A stretch of 64,000 bases of DNA from Planctomycetota bacterium. GTDB taxonomy: Bacteria > Planctomycetota > JAPUJT01. Position 1 is the stretch's first letter, and the number at the start of each line of letters is the position of its first letter. Below are positions 9,401 through 16,863 of this stretch, piece after piece. Made by a program: the position numbers and the translations under genes. The notes under the pieces were generated by a model, which was not told where the DNA came from, made no database searches, and saw nothing but the letters and a program-made list of their open reading frames with translations. The stretch spans positions 42,992-106,991 of the forward strand of contig JAPUJT010000185.1 of NCBI GenBank assembly GCA_027296055.1, given 5' to 3'.

Positions 9401-9922
9401 TTGCACATAGCAATCGGGACAGAAGAGGACCTCCTTCTTCTGCTTGTGGAGCACGCTCAAGACCTGGACGTTCGTGAGGACGCCATGCTCGATGAGGATC
9501 TCGCCGAGCGGGATGCGGTCGTCACTGGACCTCCGGAGCCCCTGCTCCCTCAGCCCGATATTGACTTGCGGCTCGGAAGCCAGCCCGAATTGGACGAGCA
9601 GCTTGCCGAAGAGGGCGTCTTGCAGGGATCGGAGCGACGATCCGTCGATATCCTTCAGGCGGCGCCTCTGCGTCTCGAGGATCTTGTGCACCTGCTCCTG
9701 GGTCAGATGGCCCTTTCGGATGAGGATCTCTCCGATGAGCTGGGGTTCCTTTGCCGCCTGAAAGAGCAGGGCGTCGGAGAGCTGATCCGTCGTGATCATT
9801 CTCTCGGCCACGGCGATGTCTCCGAAGAGGATGATGCGGGCGAACATCGTCGTCGGCGCCTCGGAAGGATCTTCTCGCCCCGGCGCCATGTCGATCACCT
9901 TGCTTGTATCGTGCTCGTTCAC
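6452..9922 (-). CDS. multidomain Ser/Thr protein kinase with MshEN-like repeats, TPRs and FGE-like C-terminus
   Basis: 1156 residues. Residues 30-165 hold four repeats of the form xxGxxLxxxGxxxxxQxxxxLxxQ, as in the N-terminal MshEN/GspE-N domain. A zinc ribbon follows (two CxxC pairs, 168-192). The kinase domain spans about 247-507: glycine loop ARGGMGIVY, Lys276, HRDIKPAN at 367, DFG at 387. A single membrane helix lies near 536-555. TPR-type helices fill 565-925, and an FGE-sulfatase domain fills 931-1150 (GTVYVPGG start, LGGNVSEW, KGGSSL, FRCVRD). The FGE catalytic cysteines are not conserved, so that domain probably binds ligand. The kinase looks active and membrane-anchored. It is followed, with a one-base overlap, by the pseudocaspase lipoprotein. 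Confidence 0.92.
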   Translation of the reverse strand: MNEHDTSKVIDMAPGREDPSEAPTTMFARIILFGDIAVAERMITTDQLSDALLFQAAKEPQLIGEILIRKGHLTQEQVHKILETQRRRLKDIDGSSLRSLQDALFGKLLVQFGLASEPQVNIGLREQGLRRSSDDRIPLGEILIEHGVLTNVQVLSVLHKQKKEVLFCPDCYVQYNIVDFQSGRTFSCRSCGRDLVVPDPDETAPLDPVSVVLDQGSTPGGEASDEKTWRASSSGSGEIDAETFGNYRILKQIARGGMGIVYQAVQKGLDRVVALKVLSAGAGASREEVERFRLEATAAANLNHLYIVPIHDVGEVDGRHYFTMDFVEGRTLRLILTKGGLPIRDALIITRKVAEGLHHAHSKGIVHRDIKPANIIVDYFENPRITDFGIVKDLLADNKMTKTGELVGTPSYMSPEQAAGLKDIDGRADVYGLGAVLYELLTSRPPFQGEQSVEVLMKVVRDDPVPPRALNPAIHRDVETICLKCLQKDPARRYASAEELQKDIERYLNGETILARPVGWWEKAWRKVMRNKRVSATIAATFLTAFAISSYAIALKVNADRLKQKTVQGYVDHASGYLIGGNLVAALQEYSKALTIDPDDHDAQAGYAEAHRASAARQSSLIGEGNRSMRWEDYVGAQQRFEDALKLNDKNEEARDGLERVVEFLVEEGKTDELKKEADELLRSALDLVAEAKEATPERARGRYVEAVILLRQAVAKDPTEDRRKSEARQVLFETLLDFSELAIGRRTFDMASFLLSEASLLDGDRERLQSLQETLARRTREHKGYTQFLDQAREYLAAGDYDSAIPAVQQAVEIAETVEAKLLISQARYQKGIAEGDAKADERKWDEALLSYRTAMENASAADQKVAEAKFTRAQSEVTAPLLAEAKKLWEKGEAEEASAALRKLLEANPLHRLAHRMLADLERTEQAPEGTVYVPGGVFALSSDLTGHKQFIVSFYVARYEVTNGRFAEFVAAGGYGMSELWDPRGWDQIAEFTSEDGSPGPLGWTAGAFPEGLADHPVSGLSWYEARAYARWRKARLPTEWEWEKAASGGKESRRKYPWGDAWDSSLAHLDGGPPRPVGENESDESPFGVRDLGGNVSEWVVGDGSAPVIKGGSSLLPLERYARCSFRGIPPATYRSAATGFRCVRDVVGRQE

Positions 9923-10084
9923 CGGTCTCCCCGAGGTAGATCCCCCCGCTCACATATACGCAAAGGGGGTGCCGCGGAGGGGGGAGGCGAGCTCGTTGCG
10001 ACCCTGCCGGGCAAGCCCTCGTATCGACTGGCGACACAATGGGATGCGGATCCCAGGCGGTGGTGGGGGCTCCCAGCGACTCTC

Positions 10085-10121
10085 GATCTGGGAATGTGGG
10101 CCTGAAAGTTATTCCCAGATC
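10085..10121. repeat. perfect 11-bp inverted repeat upstream of the DUF1080 lipoprotein
   Basis: GATCTGGGAAT at 10085-10095 and its exact reverse complement ATTCCCAGATC at 10111-10121 flank a 15-base loop. It lies in the divergent intergenic region, about 100 bases before the start at 10222. There is no T-run on either side, so an operator or mRNA leader hairpin is more likely than a terminator. Confidence 0.6.
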
Positions 10122-10221
10122 TGGAAGGTCGGTACCAGATCGGGATCTCACCTGGCCCCGCTGTGAGACTCGATTCGCATCTTCCCTTCGGTTAGCCTGG
10201 CGCTCGAGAATGGAGGTCGCC

Positions 10222-11340
10222 ATGAGAATCGAGCAGTTCCTGTCGAGCCTGCTGGTCGCGGCATTACTCCTGTCCTGTGGTAGCAAAGATCCTCCGCCAG
10301 CGAGACCGAAGCCCGGAAAGAGGCAGGAGCAGGAGCGAGTGCGCGAGGAGAAGTTCGAGAGGATCCGGCGATTCGCTGCGACCTACCCGGGTGAATTTCA
10401 GGGGCTTCAGCGCCGCGTCGATGAATTCCTTCCCCTCGCCAGGGGCACACCGTACGAGGCGCGCACGAGGAAGATCCTCCAGGACGGAGAGGAAGAATTC
10501 GCGAAGATCTGCCAGGTATATTTCGAGGAGCAGATGTCGACCCTGGCGGCGCGCGAACGGGAGGAGGACGTCGCCGCCGCCCTCCAGGTGATCGATAGGT
10601 ATCGGAAGGACAGGATCACCCCGGACATCGAGACGAGCTTGAACGATATCCGGGCGCGACTCGAGAGGGAGATCGTCGCGGAAGATGGATATGCGAACAT
10701 GCAGCGCAAGGCTGGTGGTCCCGTCAATGCGGGAGAGTTCGACAAGGCCCTCGCGATGCTCGCCGCCTGGGTCGAGGATCCCGCCCACAGGGGGACCGCC
10801 GCTGCAGCGAGAATGGGGCCTCTCGTCGATGAGATAAGAGCGAAGAAAGCGGAGGCCGACAGGATCGACGAGACCGGAGAGAGCGGCTGGGTGGTTCTCT
10901 TCGATGGCAAGGATGACTCCGGGTTGAGCTACGCGGGGACCCAGAGGTACTGGAAGATCGAGGGAGGCGCCCTCGTGGCAAGAAACTCGTCAGGGGTGCC
11001 CATATTCGCCGTCGCGGGAGAGGACGACTGGAAGGACTATTACGTGAGGTTCCAGTTCAGGATCGTCAAGGGCGAATTCACCTTCGGAGGTCGCGGGGCC
11101 CGGAGCGCTTCCTCCGGGGGAATGATGTTCAGCAACATCAAGCCACGCTTTTCAGGCTACAAGCCAGACAAGTGGTACAAGATTCACTGTGAGGTGGTCG
11201 GGGATTGGATCAAGTGGGTCCGGCTGGACAATTACAGGTTCGAGAGTATCTCGGCGGAGAGCCCCACGGGCCCCTTCAATTTTGGTGTCCTGGACGGGGC
11301 CGAGATCCACTTCAAGGGGATCCAGGTCAAGCAAATCTAG
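10222..11340 (+). CDS. lipoprotein with C-terminal DUF1080 (3-keto-disaccharide hydrolase-like) domain
   Basis: 372 residues. The ATG at 10222 follows GGAGG at the normal distance. A lipoprotein signal ends at LLLSC near residue 17. Residues 25-215 are charged and helical, with TPR-like repeats (FDKALAMLAAWVED). Residues 225-372 resemble the DUF1080/LamG-like jelly roll: GWVVLFDGKDDSG opening, YWKIEGGALVA, then PDKWYKIHCEVVGDWIKW, and a final IHFKGIQVKQI. DUF1080 proteins bind or cleave sugars or sugar derivatives outside the cytoplasm. Only the fold-level match is visible here, so carbohydrate binding is the safer call. It is divergent from the kinase operon and convergent with the CBS gene. 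Confidence 0.75.
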   Translation: MRIEQFLSSLLVAALLLSCGSKDPPPARPKPGKRQEQERVREEKFERIRRFAATYPGEFQGLQRRVDEFLPLARGTPYEARTRKILQDGEEEFAKICQVYFEEQMSTLAAREREEDVAAALQVIDRYRKDRITPDIETSLNDIRARLEREIVAEDGYANMQRKAGGPVNAGEFDKALAMLAAWVEDPAHRGTAAAARMGPLVDEIRAKKAEADRIDETGESGWVVLFDGKDDSGLSYAGTQRYWKIEGGALVARNSSGVPIFAVAGEDDWKDYYVRFQFRIVKGEFTFGGRGARSASSGGMMFSNIKPRFSGYKPDKWYKIHCEVVGDWIKWVRLDNYRFESISAESPTGPFNFGVLDGAEIHFKGIQVKQI

Positions 11341-11372
11341 CCCGGCCTCAGCCAGGCGCGGAGTTCGATCCC

Positions 11373-11909
11373 TTACCCACCCTCGACGTTTCGCTCCGGC
11401 GGATTGTGCTCGCTGTGGGGCGGAAGCGTGAGGATATCGTCAGGGAAGAACGAGACCACATACGCCATCACGTCGCGCATGGTCAGGATGCCCTGGGGCT
11501 CTCCCGCGCTGTTCACCAGCGGCATATGCCTGTAGCCTCCGACCACCATGCGGGACAGAGCGCTCGCGATGGGGTCATGGGGTGTCAGGCAGGCGGGTTT
11601 CGGCGTCATGTAGTCCTTCACGGGCCCGTCGAAGTTTTTCCCGTCGGTCAGGCCCTTGATCAACACGTCCCGCTCGCCGAAGATGCCGACGACCTTGCCG
11701 CCCTCGACCACGAGCAGGGATCCGATTCGCCGCTTCGACATCATGGCGATCGCCTCACCTACCTGCGACTGTGGCGCCACGGAGGCCGGTTCCTTCGGAT
11801 AGTCGAGAACGGAGATCGGACGCATCAGCACCTCGTTGTCGAGCTGCTTCTGGCGGGTCGTGCCTGACTCCTCGTACATCGCCAGGTCTTCCTCGTATCC
11901 ATCGGACAT
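11373..11909 (-). CDS. tandem CBS-domain protein
   Basis: 178 residues from the ATG at 11909 (GGAGGGGGG upstream). Two CBS motifs are visible: residues about 30-90 (VLMRPISVLD then GSLLVVEGGKVVGIFGERDV) and 95-155 (DYMTPKPACLTP then HMPLVNSAGEPQGILTMRDV). CBS pairs bind adenine nucleotides or related ligands and act as energy sensors. It starts 46 bases downstream of korB on the same strand, so it is probably in the korAB operon and may report nucleotide status to, or simply accompany, this energy-metabolism enzyme. The short Pro/His-rich C-terminus has no known motif. Confidence 0.9.
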   Translation of the reverse strand: MSDGYEEDLAMYEESGTTRQKQLDNEVLMRPISVLDYPKEPASVAPQSQVGEAIAMMSKRRIGSLLVVEGGKVVGIFGERDVLIKGLTDGKNFDGPVKDYMTPKPACLTPHDPIASALSRMVVGGYRHMPLVNSAGEPQGILTMRDVMAYVVSFFPDDILTLPPHSEHNPPERNVEGG

Positions 11910-11955
11910 GGCTATCCCCCCTCCCTTCAAGAAGCGAGAACTGCTTAACACGGGC

Positions 11956-13008
11956 TCAATCGCCGCTAACTTCCCAAGTGTCGCCCTCCCGGAGGAGCGC
12001 GTTCAGGTCGCTTACCTTTACCGAAGCCCTGGCGGAGCTGATCTGATTATGCACCGCTTCGTCGTAGGTCTCCTCTTCCAGGGCGCGGAAGACACCCATC
12101 GGGGTGGGAAACTCCGGACCGCTCTGATGCAGCTGGCTCAGGAGGTAGGGGAGGGAGGGATTCGGCGTCTTCTCATCGTGGTGAAGCAGGTCCTCCTCGG
12201 CGACGCCACCTTCTCCGACGGACACAACCTCGGGCACGAAGCCGTTCAGGCGGATGCCTCGGTCCCGATTCTTCCCGAAGACCAGAGGCTTCCCGTGCTC
12301 GAGGGTGACGATCCGGTCATCCCGCGTCTCCCTTTCCCGCACGCCCTCCCACGCCCGATCGTTGAAGATATTGCAGTTCTGGAGTATCTCCACGAACACC
12401 GACCCTCGATGTTGCGCCGCCCGGGCGATGACCTCCTCGAGCTCCTTCCCGTAAACATCGACCGTCCGGGCGACAAACGTCGCCTCTGCCGCCAGGGCGA
12501 TCGAGATCGGGTGGATGGGCCTGTCGATGTTGCCGAAGGGCGATGTCTTCGTCTTCTTGCCGAGCTCCGATGTGGGGGAGTACTGACCCTTTGTCAGTCC
12601 ATAGATCCGATTGTTGAAGAGGAGCACCTTGATGTCCACGTTGCGCCGCATCGAATGGAGGATGTGGTTGCCGCCGATGGAGAGGGCATCCCCGTCTCCT
12701 GTCACGACCCACACTGAGAGGTCGGGCCGGGAGACCTTCAATCCCGTGGCGAAGGCCGGCGCTCGACCGTGGATCGTATGCATCCCGTAAGTGTTCATGT
12801 AATAGGGGAAGCGGCTGGAGCATCCGATACCGGAGATGATGACGAACTTCTCTCGAGGCAACCCCATCTGGGCGAACGCCTTCTGCACCGAGTTCAGGAT
12901 CGCGTAGTCCCCACAGCCGGGACACCACCTCACCGTCTGGTCGGTCTCGAAGTCCTTCTTCTTGTACTTGGGGGCGGCTGCCTCGGCGATGCTCGTCTCG
13001 GGGGTCAT
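11956..13008 (-). CDS. korB: 2-oxoacid:ferredoxin oxidoreductase, beta subunit
   Basis: 350 residues. The ATG at 13008 overlaps the stop of the alpha-subunit gene (ATGA), which fixes the start. The N-terminus has WCPGCGDYAIL (a cluster-binding Cys pair) and a further Cys in ISGIGCSSRF. The ThDP-binding GDGDALSIGGNH follows, with NNRIYGLTKGQYSPTS as in the 2-oxoglutarate/pyruvate:ferredoxin oxidoreductase beta family. With the alpha subunit it decarboxylates a 2-oxoacid to the acyl-CoA and reduces ferredoxin. The pairing with a fused gamma-alpha subunit fits the two-subunit KorAB type, but the oxoacid specificity is not proven by sequence. The C-terminal extension (about 290-350) is longer than in many homologues. 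Confidence 0.92.
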   Translation of the reverse strand: MTPETSIAEAAAPKYKKKDFETDQTVRWCPGCGDYAILNSVQKAFAQMGLPREKFVIISGIGCSSRFPYYMNTYGMHTIHGRAPAFATGLKVSRPDLSVWVVTGDGDALSIGGNHILHSMRRNVDIKVLLFNNRIYGLTKGQYSPTSELGKKTKTSPFGNIDRPIHPISIALAAEATFVARTVDVYGKELEEVIARAAQHRGSVFVEILQNCNIFNDRAWEGVRERETRDDRIVTLEHGKPLVFGKNRDRGIRLNGFVPEVVSVGEGGVAEEDLLHHDEKTPNPSLPYLLSQLHQSGPEFPTPMGVFRALEEETYDEAVHNQISSARASVKVSDLNALLREGDTWEVSGD

Positions 13009-14858
13009 CCCTTTTCTCCTTGCAGGACCTGTTCGATCTTTTCCAGGATCTCGCTCACGCGGAACGGCTGTCCCTGCATCTTGTTGAGTCTTACCGTGTC
13101 GACGAGAAACTTCGCCCGCAGCAAGATGTCGAGCTGTCCTCGGTTGAGCTCGGCGACCACGACGTGCCGAAATGACTTCAGCAGGTCGCCGGTGTTCGAT
13201 GGCATCGGATTGATGTGTCGCAGATGAAGCTGGGAGACGCGGAGCCCCTTCTCTTGCGCCGAGATCGTCGCCTGATGGAGGGAGCCATAGGTTCCACCCC
13301 ATCCCACGAGGAGGAGATCGCCCGTGTCTTCGCCGAACGTCTCGGCGTCGGGGATATCCTTGGCGATCCCCGCTATCTTCTCCTCGCGCAGAATCGTCAT
13401 CCGCTCGTGGTTCTCCGGATCGTAGGATACGTTGCCCGAACCGTCCATGTGCTCGAGACCGCCGATCCTATGCTCGAGGCCTGCCGTCCCCGGCCGGACC
13501 CAGGGCCGCGCTCCCGTTTCCGGATTCCGCATGAACGGCTGGAAACCCTCCGGCTCCGTGTGGAATTGCACCGGGTCCGCGGAGAGGCTGTCCGCATCAG
13601 GGACCGGCCACGGCTCCGATCCGTTGGCGATGTATCCATCCGAGAGCAGGATCACAGGCGTCATGTACTTGATAGCGATCCGCACCGCCTCCATCGCTGT
13701 GGCGAAGCAGTCTCCGGGGCTTCGAGCCGCAATCACTGCGATGGGGCACTCTCCGTTTCTTCCCCAGATGGCCTGAAGGAGGTCGGACTGTTCCGTCTTC
13801 GTCGGAAGTCCCGTGCTCGGACCGCCTCTCTGTGCGTTCACGATGATGAGGGGAAGCTCTGTCGTCACGGCGAGAGCCATCGCTTCACTCTTCAGTGCGA
13901 TACCGGGGCCGCTGGTCGCGGTGATACCGATGCTCCCGCCAAACGCTGCGCCGATGCACGAACAGATGGCGGCCATCTCGTCCTCGGCCTGGAACGTGAT
14001 CACCCCCTGGGGCTTCAGGCGGGCCAGTTCCATCAAGACGTCCGAGGCCGGGGTGATCGGATAAGACCCCATGAACAGTTGGAGACCCGCCCGCACGGAA
14101 GCGGCGTAGAGCCCCAGCGACAGGGCCTTGTTTCCCGTGATGTTCCGGTAGAGGCCGGGCTCCTGCGGAGCCGGCGGGACCTCGTATCGGACCTGGAATA
14201 GCTCGCTCGCCTGAGCGTAGGCGTATCCGCCCTTGAGGGCGGTCAGGTTGGCATCGACGACATCCGGTCTTTTCTTGAACTTCTTCCCGATCCACTCCTC
14301 CGTGGGCTCGAGCGCACGGGAAAAGAGCCAGTACATGATCCCGAGGGCATAGAAGTTCTTGCACCTCTTCCGTTCCTTGGTGGAGAGGGGAGAGTTCTCC
14401 AGCACCTTCATCGTCAGGGTGGTCAGGCCGACGGCGATCGCGTGATAACCGTCAAGCGATCCATCTTCCAGAGGGCTCTTCTCGTACCCCGCCTTCGAGA
14501 GGTTGGCCTCGCTGAAGCCATCCGTGTTGACGATGACCGTGCGCCCCTTCGGAAGCATCGGGAGGTTGACCTTCAAGGCCGCCGCGTTCATTGCCACGAG
14601 GACATCCGGCTCGTCGCCGGGGGTGAATATCTCACCGGACGAGAAGTGGATCTGGTAGGCGCTGACCCCGGGGAGCGTCCCGGCCGGAGCGCGAATCTCC
14701 GCCGGATAGTCAGGGAAGGTCGCGATGTCGTTTCCAAACAGGGCGGAGGTCGTGGTGAACTGACTCCCGGTGATCTGCATCCCGTCGCCCGAGTCGCCGG
14801 CGAATCGGATCACGACCGATTCTTTGCGCTCGGGTGTGAGGGTCTTCGTCTCCGCCAT
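13005..14858 (-). CDS. korA: 2-oxoacid:ferredoxin oxidoreductase, fused gamma-alpha subunit
   Basis: 617 residues, with AAAGGA before the ATG. Residues 15-190 are the gamma domain (FAGDSGDGMQITGSQF, then FPDYPAEIRAPAGT). Residues about 240-600 are the alpha domain, with the hallmark GSYPITPASD, a ThDP-activating FQAEDEMAA, and TSGPGIALKSEA and GGPSTGLPTKTEQ as in KorA. The C-terminus matches the transketolase-C-like domain (LLLVGWGGTYGS, LHLRHINPMPS). This is the one-piece gamma-alpha form found in aerobic and anaerobic two-subunit enzymes. It is first in the korA-korB-CBS operon. It supplies low-potential ferredoxin or runs reductively, depending on metabolism. Confidence 0.94.
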   Translation of the reverse strand: MAETKTLTPERKESVVIRFAGDSGDGMQITGSQFTTTSALFGNDIATFPDYPAEIRAPAGTLPGVSAYQIHFSSGEIFTPGDEPDVLVAMNAAALKVNLPMLPKGRTVIVNTDGFSEANLSKAGYEKSPLEDGSLDGYHAIAVGLTTLTMKVLENSPLSTKERKRCKNFYALGIMYWLFSRALEPTEEWIGKKFKKRPDVVDANLTALKGGYAYAQASELFQVRYEVPPAPQEPGLYRNITGNKALSLGLYAASVRAGLQLFMGSYPITPASDVLMELARLKPQGVITFQAEDEMAAICSCIGAAFGGSIGITATSGPGIALKSEAMALAVTTELPLIIVNAQRGGPSTGLPTKTEQSDLLQAIWGRNGECPIAVIAARSPGDCFATAMEAVRIAIKYMTPVILLSDGYIANGSEPWPVPDADSLSADPVQFHTEPEGFQPFMRNPETGARPWVRPGTAGLEHRIGGLEHMDGSGNVSYDPENHERMTILREEKIAGIAKDIPDAETFGEDTGDLLLVGWGGTYGSLHQATISAQEKGLRVSQLHLRHINPMPSNTGDLLKSFRHVVVAELNRGQLDILLRAKFLVDTVRLNKMQGQPFRVSEILEKIEQVLQGEKG

Positions 14859-15145
14859 GGATAGGTCCTTTCCCGCAGGTCCCTCCCGGCAGCGGTTTGC
14901 TCATGGGAGAGTGGAGGGACCCGTTCAACTTGCTCGGGTTCGGTGGTCGCCGGGCCGAGCATACGCCGCGGCTTCGGCGAGGCTTCATCGATCAGTTCAG
15001 AAGGACTCCATCGTACCCCGGGGCCCCTTCCGTGTCCACAGCCGAATCAGTCGGCGAGCGAGTAAGTACCCAGCTACGAGGGATTCGGTTATCATGGTGA
15101 ACTCAGGTCACCCCGGCAGTCGATCAGAACGGAGACATTCTGGCC

Positions 15146-16507
15146 ATGAATGGCGAGCCCGATTTCCTGAAATCCTCGAACGAGGTGGACCTGTCGAGGA
15201 ACCCGCGGGTCCCTCACCTGATCGAGATGATGAGGTCCGTCAGCAAGGCGACGGACCCGGACGAAGCCTATGAAATCTTCGCCAGCACCATGAGGAAGGT
15301 CTTCCCGTCGATTGCCTTGATAACCCTATCGACGAGCGGGCTTGAACCAGGCCAGTTCCGGCTCCTCCAGCAGGTGGATCACCTGGGCGAAATTCAGGTA
15401 CACAGACCTGTCCTGGGAGACTCGGTCCTCCAGGAGCCGGTCAGGAGTGGAGGGTTCCTCGGGCAGATGATCGCCCGGCAGAGGCCCCAGTTGTTCCACG
15501 GCGTCGATGTCCCGCAGGACCCCGCCATGGGCGAGTTTCTCGCCCCCTATCACTCGGTGATGGCTGCGCCGATCTATCTGGAGGGAGACGTCACTCACTG
15601 GGGGGTTCTTCTGGATCGTAGGAAGGAGTCCTTCTCGGAGGAGCAGCTCGAACACTTCGTGCTGCGGGTCAACCTGATGGGGTCGACGCTACAGACAATC
15701 ATGACGGCGCAGGACCTTCGCCATGCGGTGGATCTCAACAAGACGGAAATCGAGCGGATCGCCTCGATACAGAGGGCATTGCTGCCCAGCTCTCCCCCGG
15801 AAATTCCCGGCGTTGAGATCGACATCAGCTACGAGACTTTCGATCAGGCGGGCGGGGACATTTACGTGGTGCGGGAGATCTGCTCGGAGGAGGAGGGCCC
15901 GGCGCCGGTGGGTTGCTGGAGTGTCGTCGTGGGCGACGTCTCCGGTCACGGACCGGCCGCCACGGTCATCATGGGAATCGTGGATGCCCTGCTGATTTCG
16001 TATCCCCACGCCGATTGGAGTCCATCCCCTGTGCTGGAGTATCTCAACGAGCGACTCTGTGAGAAGCGAATCGAGGGGTCTTTCGTCACGGCCATCGTGG
16101 GCGTGTACGATGCAATCAAACATCAATTCACCTATGGCCTCGCGGGGCATCCCCCGCTCTTGCGACAGAGGCAGGGAGGGAACGGGACCGTTTCCGTCGA
16201 TCGTTATGACGTGGGAGGCATCCCCCTGGGAGTCATGCCTGGTGTGAAGTACCCGCAGGAAACGATCGATCTGTCCCCGGGCGATACGCTGGCGCTCTAC
16301 ACCGACGGCATCACCGAATCGCGGGCCCCCGACGGCAAGTTCTTCGGGGTGGAGGGGCTTCAGAAAGCGATGGAGGAGTGCCAGGGCGACGTCTACTGTG
16401 TGGTCGAAAGCGTGATGGAAATCCTGAAGAAGCACGAGAGGGGAGGTCGACCCCAGGACGATCAGACCCTCCTGGCGATGCAGCTCGTCGACAACGCTAC
16501 CGGGTAG
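15146..16507 (+). CDS. GAF-PP2C (SpoIIE/RsbU-type) protein phosphatase
   Basis: 453 residues. Residues about 25-190 form a GAF-like sensor domain, and a short coiled segment (DLRHAVDLNKTEIERIASIQ) leads into the PP2C domain at 205-450. Metal-binding and signature motifs are present: IQRALLPSSPPEIPGVEI, VVVGDVSGHGPAATVIMG, YTDGITESRAPDG and a final DDQTLLAMQL. Such enzymes dephosphorylate anti-sigma-antagonist proteins in partner-switching pathways, in response to the GAF ligand. No STAS or anti-sigma kinase gene lies nearby, so the partner is unknown. GGAG lies 11 bases before the ATG. Its 3' end overlaps the convergent selenoprotein candidate by 11 bases. Confidence 0.93.
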   Translation: MNGEPDFLKSSNEVDLSRNPRVPHLIEMMRSVSKATDPDEAYEIFASTMRKVFPSIALITLSTSGLEPGQFRLLQQVDHLGEIQVHRPVLGDSVLQEPVRSGGFLGQMIARQRPQLFHGVDVPQDPAMGEFLAPYHSVMAAPIYLEGDVTHWGVLLDRRKESFSEEQLEHFVLRVNLMGSTLQTIMTAQDLRHAVDLNKTEIERIASIQRALLPSSPPEIPGVEIDISYETFDQAGGDIYVVREICSEEEGPAPVGCWSVVVGDVSGHGPAATVIMGIVDALLISYPHADWSPSPVLEYLNERLCEKRIEGSFVTAIVGVYDAIKHQFTYGLAGHPPLLRQRQGGNGTVSVDRYDVGGIPLGVMPGVKYPQETIDLSPGDTLALYTDGITESRAPDGKFFGVEGLQKAMEECQGDVYCVVESVMEILKKHERGGRPQDDQTLLAMQLVDNATG

Positions 16508-16817
16508 CGAATCCCGCCGAAGTCCAGGCTTCCACTCCGCCGATCAGATACCTGGCGTTGGTGTATCCCTCGAGAATGTGCTTGGCCGTCTGACCGACAG
16601 CCGTCTTGTCCTCCGGTCAGGCTCAGTAGAAGACGATCCTCTGCTCCTTGGAGAGTGAGGGCAGCTTCTCTTTGAATTCCTTGGCGGAGATGGCCCCTTC
16701 GAGGTTGTACTTCTGAAAGGCGATATCGCTGCCGTAGGAGCAGACGAGCAGCGGCGGATCGTCGTCGGACAACTGGCTCCGAAACTCGTCTGGTGTGATT
16801 CCCGGCGCTTCTGACAT
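16497..16817 (-). CDS. rhodanese-like protein with two in-frame UGA codons at the active site (probable selenoprotein)
   Basis: 106 codons from the ATG at 16817 (AGGAG upstream) to a TAG at 16497-16499, with TGA at codons 65 and 67. Before them is a rhodanese start (ITPDEFRSQL) and strand KEQRIVFY; after them comes PEDKTAVGQTAKHILEGYTN and then ARYLIGGVEAWTSAGF, a normal rhodanese ending. The TGAs fall exactly where rhodaneses have the catalytic loop Cys, and where the YCACP variant has two Cys. The reading is therefore FY-Sec-Ala-Sec-PED. A hairpin follows directly (see the SECIS entry). It would act as a selenol-based sulfur/selenium transferase or redox protein in the cytoplasm. A pseudogene is the alternative, but the downstream half shows no other damage. 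Confidence 0.82.
16584..16622 (-). promoter_or_regulatory. SECIS-like hairpin at the UGA-x-UGA site
   Basis: On the coding strand the second TGA is embedded in CTGACCG, which pairs perfectly with CGGTCAG 17 bases later (genomic 16614-16620 with 16590-16596). A further GC/GC pair is possible outside across a small bulge. Bacterial SECIS elements are stem-loops lying immediately 3' of the UGA inside the coding region, bound by SelB. The position and size fit; the loop sequence has not been tested against a model. Confidence 0.65.
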
Positions 16818-16863
16818 GAATGGGTCTCCTAGATCCACGCTGAAGACGTCCGTCTCGGCACGT

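Noticed and set aside
16497..16817. Explaining the in-frame TGAs by an alternative genetic code
   Set aside because: TGA clearly acts as a stop in many neighbours, including ATGA and TGATG junctions, so whole-genome TGA recoding is unlikely.
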